Shown piece after piece: positions 28,501 to 40,248 of a DNA stretch of 64,000 bases; the stretch's first letter is position 1, and the number at the start of each line of letters is the position of its first letter. This DNA comes from Sphingomonas sp. Leaf32 (lineage in GTDB: Bacteria > Pseudomonadota > Alphaproteobacteria > Sphingomonadales > Sphingomonadaceae). The DNA is taken from positions 1 to 64,000 of the forward strand of contig NZ_LMLA01000009.1 in NCBI RefSeq assembly GCF_001421765.1, written 5' to 3'. The notes under the pieces are model-generated. The model was given only the letters and a program-made list of their open reading frames with translations. It ran no database searches and had not been told where the DNA came from. The translations under genes were made by a program, and so were the position numbers.

Positions 28501-28773
28501 TTACGCCTCGGCTGCGACTTCCGCCGGCGTCGCGTGGGTGTTCACCCGCTCGATCACCTTCCAGGTCTTCAGCTTCGAGATCGGCGCGGTCTCTTCGATG
28601 CGCACGGTCTCGCCTTCACGATACTCATTGCCCTCGTCATGGGCATGATACTTCTTCGAACGGCGGATGATCTTGCCATAGAGGGGGTGCTTGACCTTCC
28701 GCTCTACCTTCACCACCACCGTCTTGTCGGTCTTGTCCGAGACGATCATCCCGGTCAGCACACGCTTCGGCAT
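28501..28773 (-). CDS. rpsQ: 30S ribosomal protein S17
   Basis: A 90-residue primary 16S binder with an OB fold. The segments [20 protein letters not shown] and [20 protein letters not shown] are characteristic. It follows rpmC after 11 bases and is followed by a 214-base gap, longer than usual within the S10-spc run. Confidence 0.98.
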   Translation of the reverse strand: MPKRVLTGMIVSDKTDKTVVVKVERKVKHPLYGKIIRRSKKYHAHDEGNEYREGETVRIEETAPISKLKTWKVIERVNTHATPAEVAAEA

Positions 28774-28784
28774 GTCTCTCGTCC

Positions 28785-28988
28785 TTACTTGTCGGACGAG
28801 CGCGAACGCTCGCCCTGCAGCGTCTTGATCCGCGCGATGTCGCGACGGACTTCCTTCACGCGGGTCGGCTTTTCCAGCTGGCTGGTCGCCGCCTGGAAAC
28901 GGAGGTTGAACGCCTCACGCTTCAGGCTGGTCAGTTCCTCGACCAGCTGGTCGTCGCTCTTGGCGCGAAGATCGGTTGCCTTCGTCAT
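28785..28988 (-). CDS. rpmC: 50S ribosomal protein L29
   Basis: A 67-residue two-helix hairpin at the tunnel exit, part of the docking site for trigger factor and SRP. ATG at 28988 begins [20 protein letters not shown]; the frame is open to 29231 but the rest overlaps rplP and has no homology. It lies two bases from the rplP stop. Confidence 0.97.
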   Translation of the reverse strand: MTKATDLRAKSDDQLVEELTSLKREAFNLRFQAATSQLEKPTRVKEVRRDIARIKTLQGERSRSSDK

Positions 28989-28990
28989 TC

Positions 28991-29422
28991 TCAACCCTCC
29001 AGGTGCGAGGTGTCGCCCAGACGGGCAACGACCTTGACCGCGATCGGCAGCTTCATCGCGGCGCGCGAGAACGCCTCCGCAGCGAGCGGGCCGGGCACGC
29101 CGTCCAGTTCGAACAGGATGCGACCCGGCTTGACGCGGGCGACCCAGAATTCGGGCGAACCCTTGCCCGAGCCCATGCGGACTTCGGCAGGCTTCGACGA
29201 CACCGGCAGATCCGGGAAAATCCGGATCCACAAGCGGCCCTGGCGCTTGATGTGACGCGTGATCGCGCGGCGAGCCGCCTCGATCTGGCGGGCGGTGATC
29301 CGCTCCGGCTCCATCGCCTTCAGGCCATACGACCCGAAGTTCAGCGACGTACCGCCCTTGGCATCGCCATGGATGCGGCCCTTGAAGGCCTTGCGGAACT
29401 TGGTGCGCTTTGGTTGCAGCAT
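28991..29422 (-). CDS. rplP: 50S ribosomal protein L16
   Basis: A 143-residue protein near the A-site and the elbow of tRNA. It has [19 protein letters not shown] at the start and [19 protein letters not shown], where an arginine is hydroxylated by YcfD in some species. It sits between rpsC (12 bases) and rpmC. Confidence 0.98.
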   Translation of the reverse strand: MLQPKRTKFRKAFKGRIHGDAKGGTSLNFGSYGLKAMEPERITARQIEAARRAITRHIKRQGRLWIRIFPDLPVSSKPAEVRMGSGKGSPEFWVARVKPGRILFELDGVPGPLAAEAFSRAAMKLPIAVKVVARLGDTSHLEG

Positions 29423-29434
29423 CTCAAATCATCC

Positions 29435-30144
<710 letters not shown>

Positions 30145-30145
<1 letters not shown>

Positions 30146-30522
30146 TACGCTTCCTCCACCTCGGACACGACGATGCGCACGCGGCTGAACGGCTTCAGGA
30201 TGCGCGTCGACTTGCCGCGACCACGGGTCGCGAAACGCTTCATCGTGATCGACTTGCCGACCGAGGCTTCCTTGACGACGAGTGCGTCGACGTCGAGGTT
30301 GTGGTTGTTTTCCGCATTCGCGATCGCCGAAGCGAGGCACTTGCGGACATCGACCGCCATCGCCTTCTTCGAGAAGGCAAGGATGTTCATCGCTTCACCG
30401 GCCTTGCGGTTGCGGATCAGCGCGGCGACGAGGTTCAGCTTCTGGGCCGAGCCGCGGACCTGAGTCGCGACCGCCAGGGCTTCCTTGTCACCGACGCGGC
30501 GGGGTGCTGCCTGCTTGCTCAT
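30145..30522 (-). CDS. rplV: 50S ribosomal protein L22
   Basis: A 125-residue protein whose beta-hairpin helps form the exit tunnel constriction. The family segments [19 protein letters not shown] and [20 protein letters not shown] are clear. One-base overlaps with rpsS upstream and rpsC downstream show coupling. Confidence 0.98.
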
Positions 30523-30800
30523 CAGCGCTTGCCCTTCTTGTCGGCGGCGTGGCCGGGGAAGAAGCGCGTCGGCGCGAACTCGCCGAGCTTCATGCCCACC
30601 ATGTCTTCGTTGACCGAAACCGGCACGAACTTGCGGCCATTATAGACGTTGAACGTCAGGCCGACGAACTGCGGGAGAATGGTCGAGCGGCGCGACCAGG
30701 TCTTGATCGGGCCGGCACGGGTGCCGGCGTCCTGCGCCACTTCCGCCTTCTTCAGCAGATTGAGGTCCACGAACGGACCCTTCCATACGGAACGAGCCAT
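30522..30800 (-). CDS. rpsS: 30S ribosomal protein S19
   Basis: A 92-residue head protein forming a bridge to L5 with S13. It starts [19 protein letters not shown] and has [17 protein letters not shown]. It lies three bases after rplB and overlaps rplV by one base. Confidence 0.98.
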   Translation of the reverse strand: MARSVWKGPFVDLNLLKKAEVAQDAGTRAGPIKTWSRRSTILPQFVGLTFNVYNGRKFVPVSVNEDMVGMKLGEFAPTRFFPGHAADKKGKR

Positions 30801-30803
30801 CGC

Positions 30804-31655
30804 TTAGCCCTTCTTCTTCGCGTGACGGCTACGGATAATCATCTTGTCCGTCGCCTTGTTGTGCCGCGTGCGCGCGCCCTTGGTCGGCTTGCCCCACGGA
30901 GTGACCGGATGACGGCCGCCCGAGGTCCGGCCTTCACCACCGCCGTGCGGGTGGTCGACCGGGTTCTTGGCGACACCGCGCGTCAGCGGGCGGATGCCCT
31001 TCCAGCGGTTGCGGCCGGCCTTGCCCAGATTCTGGTTCTGATTGTCGGGGTTCGACACCGCACCGATCGTCGCCATGCAGGCGGCGTGGATGTAGCGCTG
31101 TTCACCCGAGTTCAGGCGGACAATGACCATGCCCTTGTCGCGGCCGACGACCTGCACGTACGTGCCAGCCGAACGGGCGATCTGACCGCCCTTGCCCGGC
31201 TTCATCTCGATGTTGTGGACGATCGTGCCGACCGGCACCTGGCCCAGTTCCATCGCGTTGCCCGGCTTCACGTCGGTCTTCTTGCCCGCGATCACCTTGT
31301 CGCCGACGTTCAGACGCTGCGGCGCGATGATGTAGGCGACGCGGTCCTTGCCCGCTTCGTCCGCACCATAGTTGATGAGCGCGATGAAGGCGGTGCGGTT
31401 GGGATCATATTCGATCCGGTCCACGGTGCCCTCGACGTCCCACAAGCGACGCTTGAAGTCGATGATGCGGTAGCGCTGCTTGTGACCGCCGGCAATGCCG
31501 CGCGAGGTCACATGGCCCTTGTTGTTGCGACCGCCGGTCTTGGTCTTGCCTTCGGTCAGCGCCTTGACCGGACGGCCCTTGTACAGCGCCGAACGGTCGA
31601 TCAGGACCAGGCCACGCTGCGACGGCGTGGTCGGATTATATTGCTTGAGTGCCAT
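30804..31655 (-). CDS. rplB: 50S ribosomal protein L2
   Basis: A 283-residue protein essential for subunit association and peptidyl transfer. The signature [20 protein letters not shown] contains the critical histidine. The protein is slightly longer than in E. coli (273), with the difference spread over loops. It follows rplW after one base. Confidence 0.98.
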   Translation of the reverse strand: MALKQYNPTTPSQRGLVLIDRSALYKGRPVKALTEGKTKTGGRNNKGHVTSRGIAGGHKQRYRIIDFKRRLWDVEGTVDRIEYDPNRTAFIALINYGADEAGKDRVAYIIAPQRLNVGDKVIAGKKTDVKPGNAMELGQVPVGTIVHNIEMKPGKGGQIARSAGTYVQVVGRDKGMVIVRLNSGEQRYIHAACMATIGAVSNPDNQNQNLGKAGRNRWKGIRPLTRGVAKNPVDHPHGGGEGRTSGGRHPVTPWGKPTKGARTRHNKATDKMIIRSRHAKKKG

Positions 31656-31656
31656 G

Positions 31657-31971
31657 TTACTTGGCCCCCTCGGTAATGTCGATCGACTGGCCTTCGGCCA
31701 GGGTCACGATCGCCTTCTTGAAGTCCGACCGGGTGTAGGGCGCGCCCTTCCACTTCTTGGTCTTGCCCTTGGTCACGATCGTGTTGACGCCGGTGACGGT
31801 GACGTTGAACAGCGCTTCGACCGCTGCCTTGATCTCCGGCTTCGACGCCTTGTTCGCGACCTTGAACACGACCGCATTATGCTCGGAGAGCATGGTCGCC
31901 TTCTCGGTGATGTGCGGGCTGAGGACAACGTCGTAGTGACGGATGTCGATAGCCGACTGCTGCTTAGCCAT
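31657..31971 (-). CDS. rplW: 50S ribosomal protein L23
   Basis: A 104-residue tunnel-exit protein that docks trigger factor, SRP and Sec[20 protein letters not shown] and the [20 protein letters not shown] region are conserved. Its start overlaps the end of rplD by eight bases. Confidence 0.98.
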   Translation of the reverse strand: MAKQQSAIDIRHYDVVLSPHITEKATMLSEHNAVVFKVANKASKPEIKAAVEALFNVTVTGVNTIVTKGKTKKWKGAPYTRSDFKKAIVTLAEGQSIDITEGAK

Positions 31972-32590
31972 GGAAACGGGCCTCCAGCTTTTCGACGGCG
32001 GCGCGGGTCAGCACCAGCGTGTCGTGCTTCAGGATGTCATAGACGTTGGCGCCACCGGCGGGCAGGACATTGACCTGACGCAGGTTGCGGGCGGCCAGCG
32101 CGAAGCTGTTCTCGACGGCGTCGCCATCGATAACCAGCGACGTCTTGCCGAAGCCGAGCTTCGACAGGTTGCCGAGCAGGACCTGGGTCTTGCCGTCGGC
32201 CACCGTCAGCTCGTCCAGAACGACCAGCGAACCCGCCTTGGCATGGCTCGACAGCGCCATCTTCAGGCCCAGTGCGCGAACCTTCTTGTTCAGCCCCGGG
32301 TTGAAGTCGCGGACGCGGGCGCCGTGCGCCTTACCACCGCCGATGAACACCGGTGCGCGGCGATCGCCGTGACGGGCGACACCGCCGCCCTTCTGGCGGC
32401 CCAGCTTCTTGCCCGAACGGGCGACGTCGGCGCGCTCGCGCGTACCGCGCGCAGTGCCGCGACGCTTTTCGAGCTGCCACGTCACGACCCGGTGCAGGAT
32501 GTCCGCACGCGGATCGAGGCCGAACACCTCGTCGTTCAGCTCGATATCACCGCTTTCGACGGCGTCGAGGGTCTGTACCTTGACCTTCAT
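31964..32590 (-). CDS. rplD: 50S ribosomal protein L4
   Basis: A 208-residue protein whose extended loop reaches the exit tunnel; in E. coli it also represses the S10 operon through the leader. The loop region [20 protein letters not shown] is present. It starts three bases after the rplC stop. No E. coli-like S10 leader was recognised. Confidence 0.98.
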   Translation of the reverse strand: MKVKVQTLDAVESGDIELNDEVFGLDPRADILHRVVTWQLEKRRGTARGTRERADVARSGKKLGRQKGGGVARHGDRRAPVFIGGGKAHGARVRDFNPGLNKKVRALGLKMALSSHAKAGSLVVLDELTVADGKTQVLLGNLSKLGFGKTSLVIDGDAVENSFALAARNLRQVNVLPAGGANVYDILKHDTLVLTRAAVEKLEARFHG

Positions 32591-32593
32591 GGA

Positions 32594-33319
32594 TCAGCCC
32601 TCCTGGCCGTCGGTCGCTGCCGGTGCGGCCGCGTCGTTGCTGTTGGCGCTCTTCAGGCCGGCGGGATACGGCGCGTCGGCATGGCGCGCGACCTTCACCG
32701 CGTCCTTGACCGTCAGCCAGCTACCCTTGTGACCGGGGACCGAACCCTTGATGAAGATCAGCCCACGCTCGACGTCGGTCGACACGACCTGCAGATTCTG
32801 CTGCGTGCGGTTCCGGTCGCCCATGTGGCCGGCCATCTTCTTGTTCTTGAAGACCTTGCCCGGATCCTGACGCTGACCGGTCGAACCGTGCGAACGGTGC
32901 GAGACCGAGACGCCGTGCGTCGCGCGCAGACCGCCGAAGTTCCAACGCTTCATGGCGCCCGCAAAGCCCTTGCCCTGCGTGCGACCCGAAACGTCGACCA
33001 GCTGGCCGGCGACATAGTGGTCGGCCGAGATCGTCGCACCGACATCGAGCAGCGCGTCATCATTGACGCGGAACTCGACGACGCGCGCCTTCGGGGTCAC
33101 TTCGGCCTTGCCGAAATGGCCGCGCTGCGGCTTGGCGACGTTCTTCGCCTTGGCAGTGCCGGCGCCGAGCTGCACCGCGACGTAGCCGTCCCGATCCTTC
33201 TCACGACGGGCAACGACCTGCACGTCTTCCAGCTGCAGGACGGTGACGGGCACGTGGCGCCCATCGTCCTGGAACAACCGGGTCATTCCCATTTTCTTCG
33301 CGATCACACCAGTACGCAT
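32594..33319 (-). CDS. rplC: 50S ribosomal protein L3
   Basis: A 241-residue protein reaching the peptidyl transferase centre. [20 protein letters not shown] starts the protein, and GMKR- and [24 protein letters not shown] segments are present, including the Gln methylated by PrmB. The ATG at 33319 follows GGAGGAG exactly; a TTG five codons earlier would place that site inside the gene. About 30 C-terminal residues rich in Ala and Asp extend beyond E. coli L3. Confidence 0.98.
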   Translation of the reverse strand: MRTGVIAKKMGMTRLFQDDGRHVPVTVLQLEDVQVVARREKDRDGYVAVQLGAGTAKAKNVAKPQRGHFGKAEVTPKARVVEFRVNDDALLDVGATISADHYVAGQLVDVSGRTQGKGFAGAMKRWNFGGLRATHGVSVSHRSHGSTGQRQDPGKVFKNKKMAGHMGDRNRTQQNLQVVSTDVERGLIFIKGSVPGHKGSWLTVKDAVKVARHADAPYPAGLKSANSNDAAAPAATDGQEG

Positions 33320-33641
33320 GACCAACTCCTCCAACAGAGGCTCGTCTTGACGACGAGCTTGCCTAACGAAAAAGGCTCCGGTGCGCGGTCACCCGCCTCC
33401 GAAGCCCCAGCCCTTGCGATCTGCACGCCCCCGCCAGGGCCAGACATCGCCGATATTCCCCACCGAAGGGTCGCATCGACGATAGCGGGGACGCGGACAA
33501 CGGCATCTGCCCGGGAGCGTCTTGCCGTTCGGTATCCCTGTGGTTGCTTTCCCGGCCTCTACCGCTGGGGCTCGGAACGAACCGGCGGGAAGCGAAAGCG
33601 CGACGCAGGGCGGAATCACCCTACGTCGCGGAAGCCGGCTA
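33320..33641. other. 322-base non-coding gap between rpsJ and rplC
   Basis: No coding frame with homology is present. The gap contains the rplC ribosome binding site at its left end, a GC-rich middle, and one well-formed hairpin directly after the rpsJ stop (33600-33629, listed separately). I saw no sigma70 pair that I would defend on the transcribed strand. In most bacteria this gap is very short. Confidence 0.6.
33600..33629 (-). promoter_or_regulatory. Hairpin after rpsJ, attenuator-like
   Basis: GCGACG-C-AGGG (33600-33610) pairs with CCCT-A-CGTCGC (33619-33629), giving ten pairs with one mismatch and an eight-base loop, 12 bases past the rpsJ stop. The transcript continues CGCTTTCGCTTCC, only moderately T-rich. 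It may attenuate or process the message between S10 and L3. Confidence 0.5.
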
Positions 33642-33950
33642 TTACGCCAGCTTGATCTCTACGTCCACCCCTGCCGCGAGGTCGAGCTTCATGAGCGCGT
33701 CGACGGTCTGCGGGGTCGGCTGCACGATGTCGAGCAGACGCTTATAGGTACGGGTCTCGAACTGCTCGCGCGACTTCTTGTCGATGTGCGGGCCGCGGTT
33801 GACCGTGAACTTGTCGATGTGCGTGGGCAGCGGAATCGGTCCACGGATCAGGGCGCCGGTGCGACGTGCGGTGTCGGCGATGTCGCCGGCCGCTTGGTCG
33901 AGCACGCGATGGTCGAACGCCTTCAGGCGAATACGGATATTGTTGTCCAT
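33642..33950 (-). CDS. rpsJ: 30S ribosomal protein S10 / NusE
   Basis: A 102-residue protein of the 30S head that also serves as transcription antitermination factor NusE, linking ribosome and RNA polymerase via Nus[21 protein letters not shown] starts at ATG 33950; the loop [20 protein letters not shown] is diagnostic. The upstream frame to 34001 is open but lacks a binding site. It lies 153 bases after tuf and 322 bases before rplC, so it stands rather isolated. Confidence 0.98.
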   Translation of the reverse strand: MDNNIRIRLKAFDHRVLDQAAGDIADTARRTGALIRGPIPLPTHIDKFTVNRGPHIDKKSREQFETRTYKRLLDIVQPTPQTVDALMKLDLAAGVDVEIKLA

Positions 33951-34058
33951 GGTCCTACCGATGCGAAAGAGCGGGCCGTTGGGACGGCTCTTGATTAACA
34001 ACGAATGGCTTAGTGGATACCCCAGCTACAAGCGAGGTGCCCTCATTAAATAGCAAAT

Positions 34059-34084
34059 GGCGGCCCCCGTCGCCGGGGACCGCC
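34059..34084 (-). terminator. Terminator-like hairpin after tuf
   Basis: On the transcribed strand GGCGGTCCCCG-GCGA-CGGGGGCCGCC forms an 11-pair stem (one G-T) with a tetraloop, followed by ATTTGCTATTT. It begins 19 bases past the tuf stop and could partly separate the str and S10 transcripts. Confidence 0.6.
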
Positions 34085-34103
34085 ACCTGTTCGAGTCGCT
34101 ATA

Positions 34104-35297
<1,194 letters not shown>

Positions 35298-35397
35298 TTT
35301 CCTACCTTCTGATTCGAATTCGGTGCCGCCGGGGCCACGCGAACGCGGCCCTTTAGCGGGTGTTTGGGGGGATTGCCAGCCCCCGTGCGGGGGAGCC

Positions 35398-35494
35398 GAC
35401 AAGGGAGTAAATCCCTTGTCGTCGGTCGGGACGGTCTTGCGACCGCCCCGCCGGCCGGCCTTTCGGCGTCTCGGAGCTAAGCTGGCTTAGCTCC
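35398..35494. repeat. Hairpin array between fusA and tuf
   Basis: GACAAGGGA-GTAAA-TCCCTTGTC (35398-35420) is a perfect 9-pair hairpin; a GGTC-TTGC-GACC stem follows near 35434-35445, and GGAGCTAAG-CTGG-CTTAGCTCC (35473-35494) ends seven bases before the fusA stop codon. The order GACAnGGG hairpin, GTCGG, short stem, CCGGCCGG repeats that in the rpoA-rplQ gap. On the transcribed strand none is followed by a T run. Confidence 0.65.
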
Positions 35495-35501
35495 GTGCGC
35501 C

Positions 35502-37595
35502 TCAGGCCATCTTCGCCTTGACCTCGTCCGCGACGTTCTGCGGCACTTCATCATAGTGCGAGAACTGCATCGAGTATTGCGCGCGGCCCTGCGTGAACGA
35601 GCGGAGCTGGTTCACATAGCCGAACATGTTGGCGAGCGGGACCATCGCTTCGACGGTCTGCGCGTTGCCGCGGCTGTCGGTGCCCTGGATCTGGCCACGA
35701 CGGCTGTTCATGTCGCCGATGACGTCGCCCAGATAGTCTTCCGGGGTCACGACCTCGACCTTCATGATCGGCTCGAGCAGCTTGATGCCGGCCTTCTGGG
35801 CCGCTTCGCGCATCGCGCCACGGGCGCAGATTTCGAAGGCCAGCGCCGACGAGTCGACGTCGTGGTACTTGCCGTCGATCAGGTGCACTTCGAAGTCGAT
35901 GATCGGGAAGCCGATCAGCGATCCGGTCTGTGCCGTCTCGCGCATACCCTTTTCCACCGACGGGATATATTCGCGCGGGATGTTGCCGCCCTTGATCTCG
36001 TCGAAGAACTGGTAGCCCGTGCCGCGCTCGCCCGGAATGACCTTCACCTTCACTTCGCCGAACTGACCAGAGCCACCCGACTGCTTCTTGTGGGTGTAGG
36101 TCAGCTCGACCGGCTTGGCGAGATATTCGCGATACGCCACCTGCGGCGCACCGACGTTCGCCTCGACCTTGAATTCGCGCTTCATGCGATCGACGAGGAT
36201 TTCGAGGTGGAGTTCACCCATGCCCTTGATGATCGTCTGACCCGATTCATGGTCGGTCGACACGCGGAACGAAGGGTCCTCGGCAGCCAGGCGGTTGAGC
36301 GCGATGCCCATCTTTTCCTGGTCGGCCTTGGTCTTCGGCTCCACCGACAGCTCGATGACGGGTTCGGGGAACTCCATCCGCTCGAGGATGATCGGGTTCG
36401 AAGCGTCGCACAGCGTATCGCCGGTCGTCGTTTCCTTCAGACCCGCGATGGCGACAATGTCACCGGCGCGCGCCTCGTCGATGTCCTCACGCGAGTTCGC
36501 GTGCATGAGGAGCATACGGCCGATCTTTTCCTTCTTGTCCTTCACCGAGTTCAGGTAGCCACCCTTGGTGAGGGTACCCGAATAGATGCGGGCGAAGGTG
36601 AGCGAGCCGACGAACGGATCGTTCATGATCTTGAACGCCAGCAGCGACATCGGCGCGTCGTCGGCGGCCGGACGCGAGTCCGGGGTCTCGCCGTCGAGCT
36701 TCACGCCCTGCACGTCCGGAATGTCCAGCGGCGAAGGCAGATAGTCGACGACGGCGTCGAGCAGCGGCTGCACACCCTTGTTCTTGAACGCCGAGCCGCA
36801 GACGATCGGCACGAAGTTCATCGCCAGCGTGCCCTTGCGGATCAGCTTCTTCAGATCGGCGACCGACGGTTCATTGCCTTCGAGATAGGCTTCCATCAGG
36901 TCGTCGTCCTGCTCGACGGCCATTTCGATCAGCTCGCTACGATACTTCGCGGCCTTCTCGGCCATGTCGGCCGGAATGTCCTGATATTCGAACTTCGCGC
37001 CCAGCGACTCTTCGAGCCAGATGATCGCGCGGTTCTCGACCAGGTCGACGAGGCCCTTGAAGCCGCCTTCGATGCCGATCGGGAGATACAGGACCGCCGG
37101 ACGCGCACCGAGGCGCTCGATGATCGAGTCGACGCAGAAATAGAAGTCGGCGCCGGTGCGGTCGAGCTTGTTGACGAAGCACATGCGCGGCACGCCGTAC
37201 TTGTCGGCCTGACGCCACACGGTTTCCGACTGCGGCTCCACGCCGGCAACGCCGTCGAAACAGGCGACCGCACCGTCGAGCACGCGCAGCGAACGCTCGA
37301 CTTCGATCGTGAAGTCGACGTGGCCGGGGGTGTCGATGATGTTGATGAGGTGCTCTTCACCCTTGCCCTCTTCGGCGCGCCACTTGCAGGTGGTCGCCGC
37401 CGAGGTGATGGTGATGCCGCGTTCCTGCTCCTGCTCCATCCAGTCCATGGTGGCGGTGCCTTCGTGCACTTCGCCGATCTTGTAGGACTTGCCGGTGTAG
37501 TAAAGAATACGCTCGGTGGTGGTCGTCTTGCCGGCGTCGATGTGCGCCATGATGCCGATGTTACGATACCGTTCGAGCGGATGGCTGCGGGCCAT
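35502..37595 (-). CDS. fusA: Elongation factor G
   Basis: A 697-residue GTPase driving translocation and, with RRF, ribosome recycling. [19 protein letters not shown] is the G1 region, DTPGHVDF G3, [11 protein letters not shown]4; domains II-V follow with [13 protein letters not shown] and a C-terminal [11 protein letters not shown]. It is the classical, not the EF-G2, type. It lies between rpsG (95 bases) and tuf. Confidence 0.98.
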   Translation of the reverse strand: MARSHPLERYRNIGIMAHIDAGKTTTTERILYYTGKSYKIGEVHEGTATMDWMEQEQERGITITSAATTCKWRAEEGKGEEHLINIIDTPGHVDFTIEVERSLRVLDGAVACFDGVAGVEPQSETVWRQADKYGVPRMCFVNKLDRTGADFYFCVDSIIERLGARPAVLYLPIGIEGGFKGLVDLVENRAIIWLEESLGAKFEYQDIPADMAEKAAKYRSELIEMAVEQDDDLMEAYLEGNEPSVADLKKLIRKGTLAMNFVPIVCGSAFKNKGVQPLLDAVVDYLPSPLDIPDVQGVKLDGETPDSRPAADDAPMSLLAFKIMNDPFVGSLTFARIYSGTLTKGGYLNSVKDKKEKIGRMLLMHANSREDIDEARAGDIVAIAGLKETTTGDTLCDASNPIILERMEFPEPVIELSVEPKTKADQEKMGIALNRLAAEDPSFRVSTDHESGQTIIKGMGELHLEILVDRMKREFKVEANVGAPQVAYREYLAKPVELTYTHKKQSGGSGQFGEVKVKVIPGERGTGYQFFDEIKGGNIPREYIPSVEKGMRETAQTGSLIGFPIIDFEVHLIDGKYHDVDSSALAFEICARGAMREAAQKAGIKLLEPIMKVEVVTPEDYLGDVIGDMNSRRGQIQGTDSRGNAQTVEAMVPLANMFGYVNQLRSFTQGRAQYSMQFSHYDEVPQNVADEVKAKMA

Positions 37596-37690
37596 GATCG
37601 TGCTTCCTTAGCAATGTGGGGAGCGAGGCATGACGCCCGCTCCCCACGATATAGGCGGTTAGATCAGCGGTGAAAAGCCACCGCCGACGC

Positions 37691-38161
37691 TTACCAGCGG
37701 TAGTGCGAGAAGGCGCGGTTCGCTTCCGCCATGCGGTGCGTGTCTTCGCGCTTCTTCACCGCGTTGCCGCGGTTGTTGGCGGCGTCCATCAGCTCGCCCG
37801 ACAGGCGCGCCGACATGGTGTTCTCGCTGCGGTTGCGGGCCGAGGCGATCAGCCAGCGGATGGCGAGCGCCTGGGCACGTTCGAAGCGGACTTCGACCGG
37901 GACCTGATAGGTCGCACCACCGACGCGGCGCGAACGCACTTCGATGTTCGGCTTCACATTGTTCAGCGCATCGTGGAACACGCCCAGCGGGTCGCGCTTC
38001 GCGCGGCTCTCGACGGTTTCGAATGCCGAATAGACGATGCCTTCGGCGACGGACTTCTTGCCGTCCAGCATCACCGAATTCATGAACTTGGTCAGAACCT
38101 CATCCCCGTATACGGGATCAGGCAGGATTTCCCGCTTTTCGGGACGACGACGACGAGCCAT
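37691..38161 (-). CDS. rpsG: 30S ribosomal protein S7
   Basis: A 156-residue head organiser at the E site; in E. coli it represses the str operon translationally. [20 protein letters not shown] begins at ATG 38161 with AGGAAT upstream; the frame five codons further up is not used. The C-terminal AFSHYRW is conserved. Confidence 0.98.
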   Translation of the reverse strand: MARRRRPEKREILPDPVYGDEVLTKFMNSVMLDGKKSVAEGIVYSAFETVESRAKRDPLGVFHDALNNVKPNIEVRSRRVGGATYQVPVEVRFERAQALAIRWLIASARNRSENTMSARLSGELMDAANNRGNAVKKREDTHRMAEANRAFSHYRW

Positions 38162-38258
38162 CAGATATTCCTTCAATCTTCAGCCGGTTCCGGAACCCGT
38201 CCGGGGCTTACTGGGGGTAGATGGACCTCAGGCCGCGCAGGTCATGCGCGGCACGGGA

Positions 38259-38630
38259 TCACTTCGGACGCTTGGCGCCGTACTTCGAACGCGACTGGCG
38301 GCGATCCTTGACACCCTGCGTATCGAGCACGCCGCGCAGGACGTGGTAGCGAACGCCGGGAAGATCGCGCACACGACCGCCGCGGATCAGCACGACCGAG
38401 TGCTCCTGGAGGTTGTGGCCTTCACCCGGAATGTAGCTGATGACTTCGCGCTGGTTGGTCAGGCGAACCTTGGCCACCTTGCGCAGTGCCGAGTTCGGCT
38501 TCTTCGGGGTCGTCGTGTAGACGCGGGTGCAGACACCGCGCTTCTGCGGGTTCTGGTCCATCGCAGGGACCTTCGACTTGGCCTTCTGCGGTTCGCGGCC
38601 CTTACGGACCAGCTGGTTGATCGTCGGCAT
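38259..38630 (-). CDS. rpsL: 30S ribosomal protein S12
   Basis: A 123-residue decoding-centre protein. It contains [17 protein letters not shown] and [18 protein letters not shown], in which the positions that change in streptomycin-resistant mutants keep lysine in TPKK and in the loop region typical of sensitive strains; a full check needs alignment. ATG at 38630 is the first codon of the supercluster, about 165 bases downstream of its promoter. Confidence 0.98.
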   Translation of the reverse strand: MPTINQLVRKGREPQKAKSKVPAMDQNPQKRGVCTRVYTTTPKKPNSALRKVAKVRLTNQREVISYIPGEGHNLQEHSVVLIRGGRVRDLPGVRYHVLRGVLDTQGVKDRRQSRSKYGAKRPK

Positions 38631-38801
38631 GAAGCCCTTCACCTTATCTTGCGGTTACTTTGCCGGAGCCGTTCCTGTCAGAAATGCGCAAAGGCCACGT
38701 GGGCGAGAACCCTCGGGGCCGATGTCTCCAGCAATGTTCAGCTCTTTGAACCCACATGCAGGCCGATGACGGCTACGACGCCGACCCAGCGGGACGCGCG
38801 G

Positions 38802-38830
38802 CCTATACCGATACGCCCCCGATTGGTCAA
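38802..38830 (-). promoter_or_regulatory. Sigma70 promoter of the str/ribosomal supercluster
   Basis: On the reverse strand TTGACC (38825-38830) and TATAGG (38802-38807) have an exact 17-base spacer. Transcription would begin near 38795, leaving a leader of about 165 bases before rpsL. The GCG-rich discriminator after the -10 fits stringent control of ribosomal promoters (inference). Confidence 0.75.
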
Positions 38831-38916
38831 TGGCACGGGGCGGACCAGGCGATGCGCAAGCGGGCGACGAGGCCCTGCCCCGCCGCCCGCCCATCTTCCG
38901 ACGGAGTTGGTCGCGA

Positions 38917-39189
38917 TCAGTTGGCGCTGTTCCCCATCGTGGCGTTCATCGCGTCAGGGGTATTGCCCATCATCGCGTCGCCCGCCGTCGTCACCGAGTT
39001 CGCCTCGGTTTCCATCGGGTTGATCGCGATCATTTCGTTGCCGACCTCGCCATCGTTGCGGAAAGCGGCGTTGGCATAAACGTCGTTCGAGACGACGTTG
39101 GCGTCGTTGGTCGTCGTGATTTCCTGCCCGCCACAGGCGCCCAGCAACGCGACGAGGGGTAGAGCGGCAGCGGCGGCGAAACGGGTCAT
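38917..39189 (-). CDS. Small Asn/Met-rich lipoprotein of unknown function
   Basis: A 90-residue predicted lipoprotein. The signal ends LLGAC with the lipid cysteine at residue 19; the mature part is polar, unusually rich in Asn, Ala, Met, Asp and Thr (for example NDANVVSNDVYANAAF) with MGNTPDAMNATMGNSAN at the end. ATG at 39189 has GGAGAC upstream; the frame to 39390 is open but has no signal. I recognise no family. It stands alone between the str promoter and a MAPEG gene. Confidence 0.75.
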   Translation of the reverse strand: MTRFAAAAALPLVALLGACGGQEITTTNDANVVSNDVYANAAFRNDGEVGNEMIAINPMETEANSVTTAGDAMMGNTPDAMNATMGNSAN

Positions 39190-39247
39190 GACTTGTCTCC
39201 AGCGGTTTGCGACTCCAACGTCGTTCTCGGCACCCCGTTCCGGTCCG

Positions 39248-39679
39248 TCAGCGCGCCGAAAAACCGATGTCGACCGCGAAGCCGATCCACATCGCGCCCA
39301 GCACGGCGTTCGACACGAGAAACAGGACGAAGCGCAGCCGTATCCGCCCGGCAATATGGGCGAGGCTGTGTCCCGCACGCGCCGCGACATAGAACCAGGC
39401 GAGCGTGACCTGCGTCAGCGTCGCGAGGCCGGTGACCAGCAGCAGCGGCACCAGCGCGAAATACAGCGCCGGCATCTCGAACAGATTCGCCAGATTGGCG
39501 GCGGGCCGCTCGACCGGGCGGAAATAGGCGCGAGTCGCGTCGCAGTCGGCAAGGTCGGCCGCACGGGGCCGTTGCCGCCGCATATGCCCGATCCGCGCCT
39601 GCAACAGCGTGATGCCGACCAGGAAGATCAATGCGACCAGCGCGAAGCTGGGCCACAGGATCGCCCGCGTCATCATCAT
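39248..39679 (-). CDS. MAPEG-family membrane protein
   Basis: A 143-residue four-helix integral membrane protein. The stretch LANLFEMPALYFALVPLLL and the RAGHSLAHIAGRIRLRFVLF segment match the MAPEG family (microsomal glutathione transferase relatives), where the arginines bind glutathione. Three consecutive ATG codons at 39679-39671 are possible starts; the first is used here. The glutathione-linked GFA gene is divergent next door. Enzyme activity is unproven for bacterial members. Confidence 0.82.
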   Translation of the reverse strand: MMMTRAILWPSFALVALIFLVGITLLQARIGHMRRQRPRAADLADCDATRAYFRPVERPAANLANLFEMPALYFALVPLLLVTGLATLTQVTLAWFYVAARAGHSLAHIAGRIRLRFVLFLVSNAVLGAMWIGFAVDIGFSAR

Positions 39680-39752
39680 CGCCCGGTCCCTTTTGCCTCG
39701 TCTGCGGACTCGTCTATACCCGGAACAGCTTTCCCGCCAACGGAGCCATGCC

Positions 39753-40208
39753 ATGCCCCCTGCCCTGCCGATCGAAGGCGGCTGTCGTTGCGGGCGGGTA
39801 CGCCTGCGGATCGACGCCGCGCCGATGATGACCATGGCCTGCCATTGTCGCGGGTGCCGGCAGATGTCGGGCAGCGCCTTTTCACTGAACGTCGCCGTCC
39901 CGAGCGCCGCGCTGTGCGTCGTCGGCGACACGGTGATCGGCGGACTGCAAGGCGATCAAATCCGTCATCACCATTGCGACCATTGCAAGAGTTGGCTGTT
40001 CACCCGCATCGATCCCGATCCGGGCTTTGCCAATGTCCGCGTCGGCGCGCTGGACCGACCGGAAGCTTTTGCCCCGTTCATCGAAACATGGACCGACGAG
40101 GCCTTGCTCTGGGCAGGAACGCCGGCACGGCACCGCTATCCGGGGTTTCCGCCGTCCGAGGCGTTCGGACCGCTGCTCGCCGAATATGCCGCGCTCCACG
40201 CCGACTGA
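39753..40208 (+). CDS. GFA-family protein (glutathione-dependent formaldehyde-activating type)
   Basis: A 151-residue zinc protein of the GFA/CENP-V fold. Zinc ligands appear as GGCRCGRVR, CHCRGCRQMSGSAFSLN and HHHCDHCKSWLF. The namesake activity, adding formaldehyde to glutathione, is established for few members only. ATG at 39753 follows CGGAG; the long upstream open frame overlaps the MAPEG gene and is not used. It is divergent from the MAPEG gene, and 40 bases precede the cyclophilin gene. Confidence 0.88.
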   Translation: MPPALPIEGGCRCGRVRLRIDAAPMMTMACHCRGCRQMSGSAFSLNVAVPSAALCVVGDTVIGGLQGDQIRHHHCDHCKSWLFTRIDPDPGFANVRVGALDRPEAFAPFIETWTDEALLWAGTPARHRYPGFPPSEAFGPLLAEYAALHAD

Positions 40209-40248
40209 CGCGCTTTCGCCCGGCGGGTTCGGGCGTTAGGAAGCGTCG

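Noticed and set aside
33951..34058. Promoter for rpsJ in the tuf-rpsJ gap
   Set aside because: I could not find a hexamer pair with acceptable spacing on the transcribed strand.
35556..37673. 705-codon open frame on the plus strand opposite fusA
   Set aside because: It is an antisense shadow of a GC-rich, codon-biased gene; its composition (Arg, Asp, Val, His rich) has no domain resemblance and no binding site.
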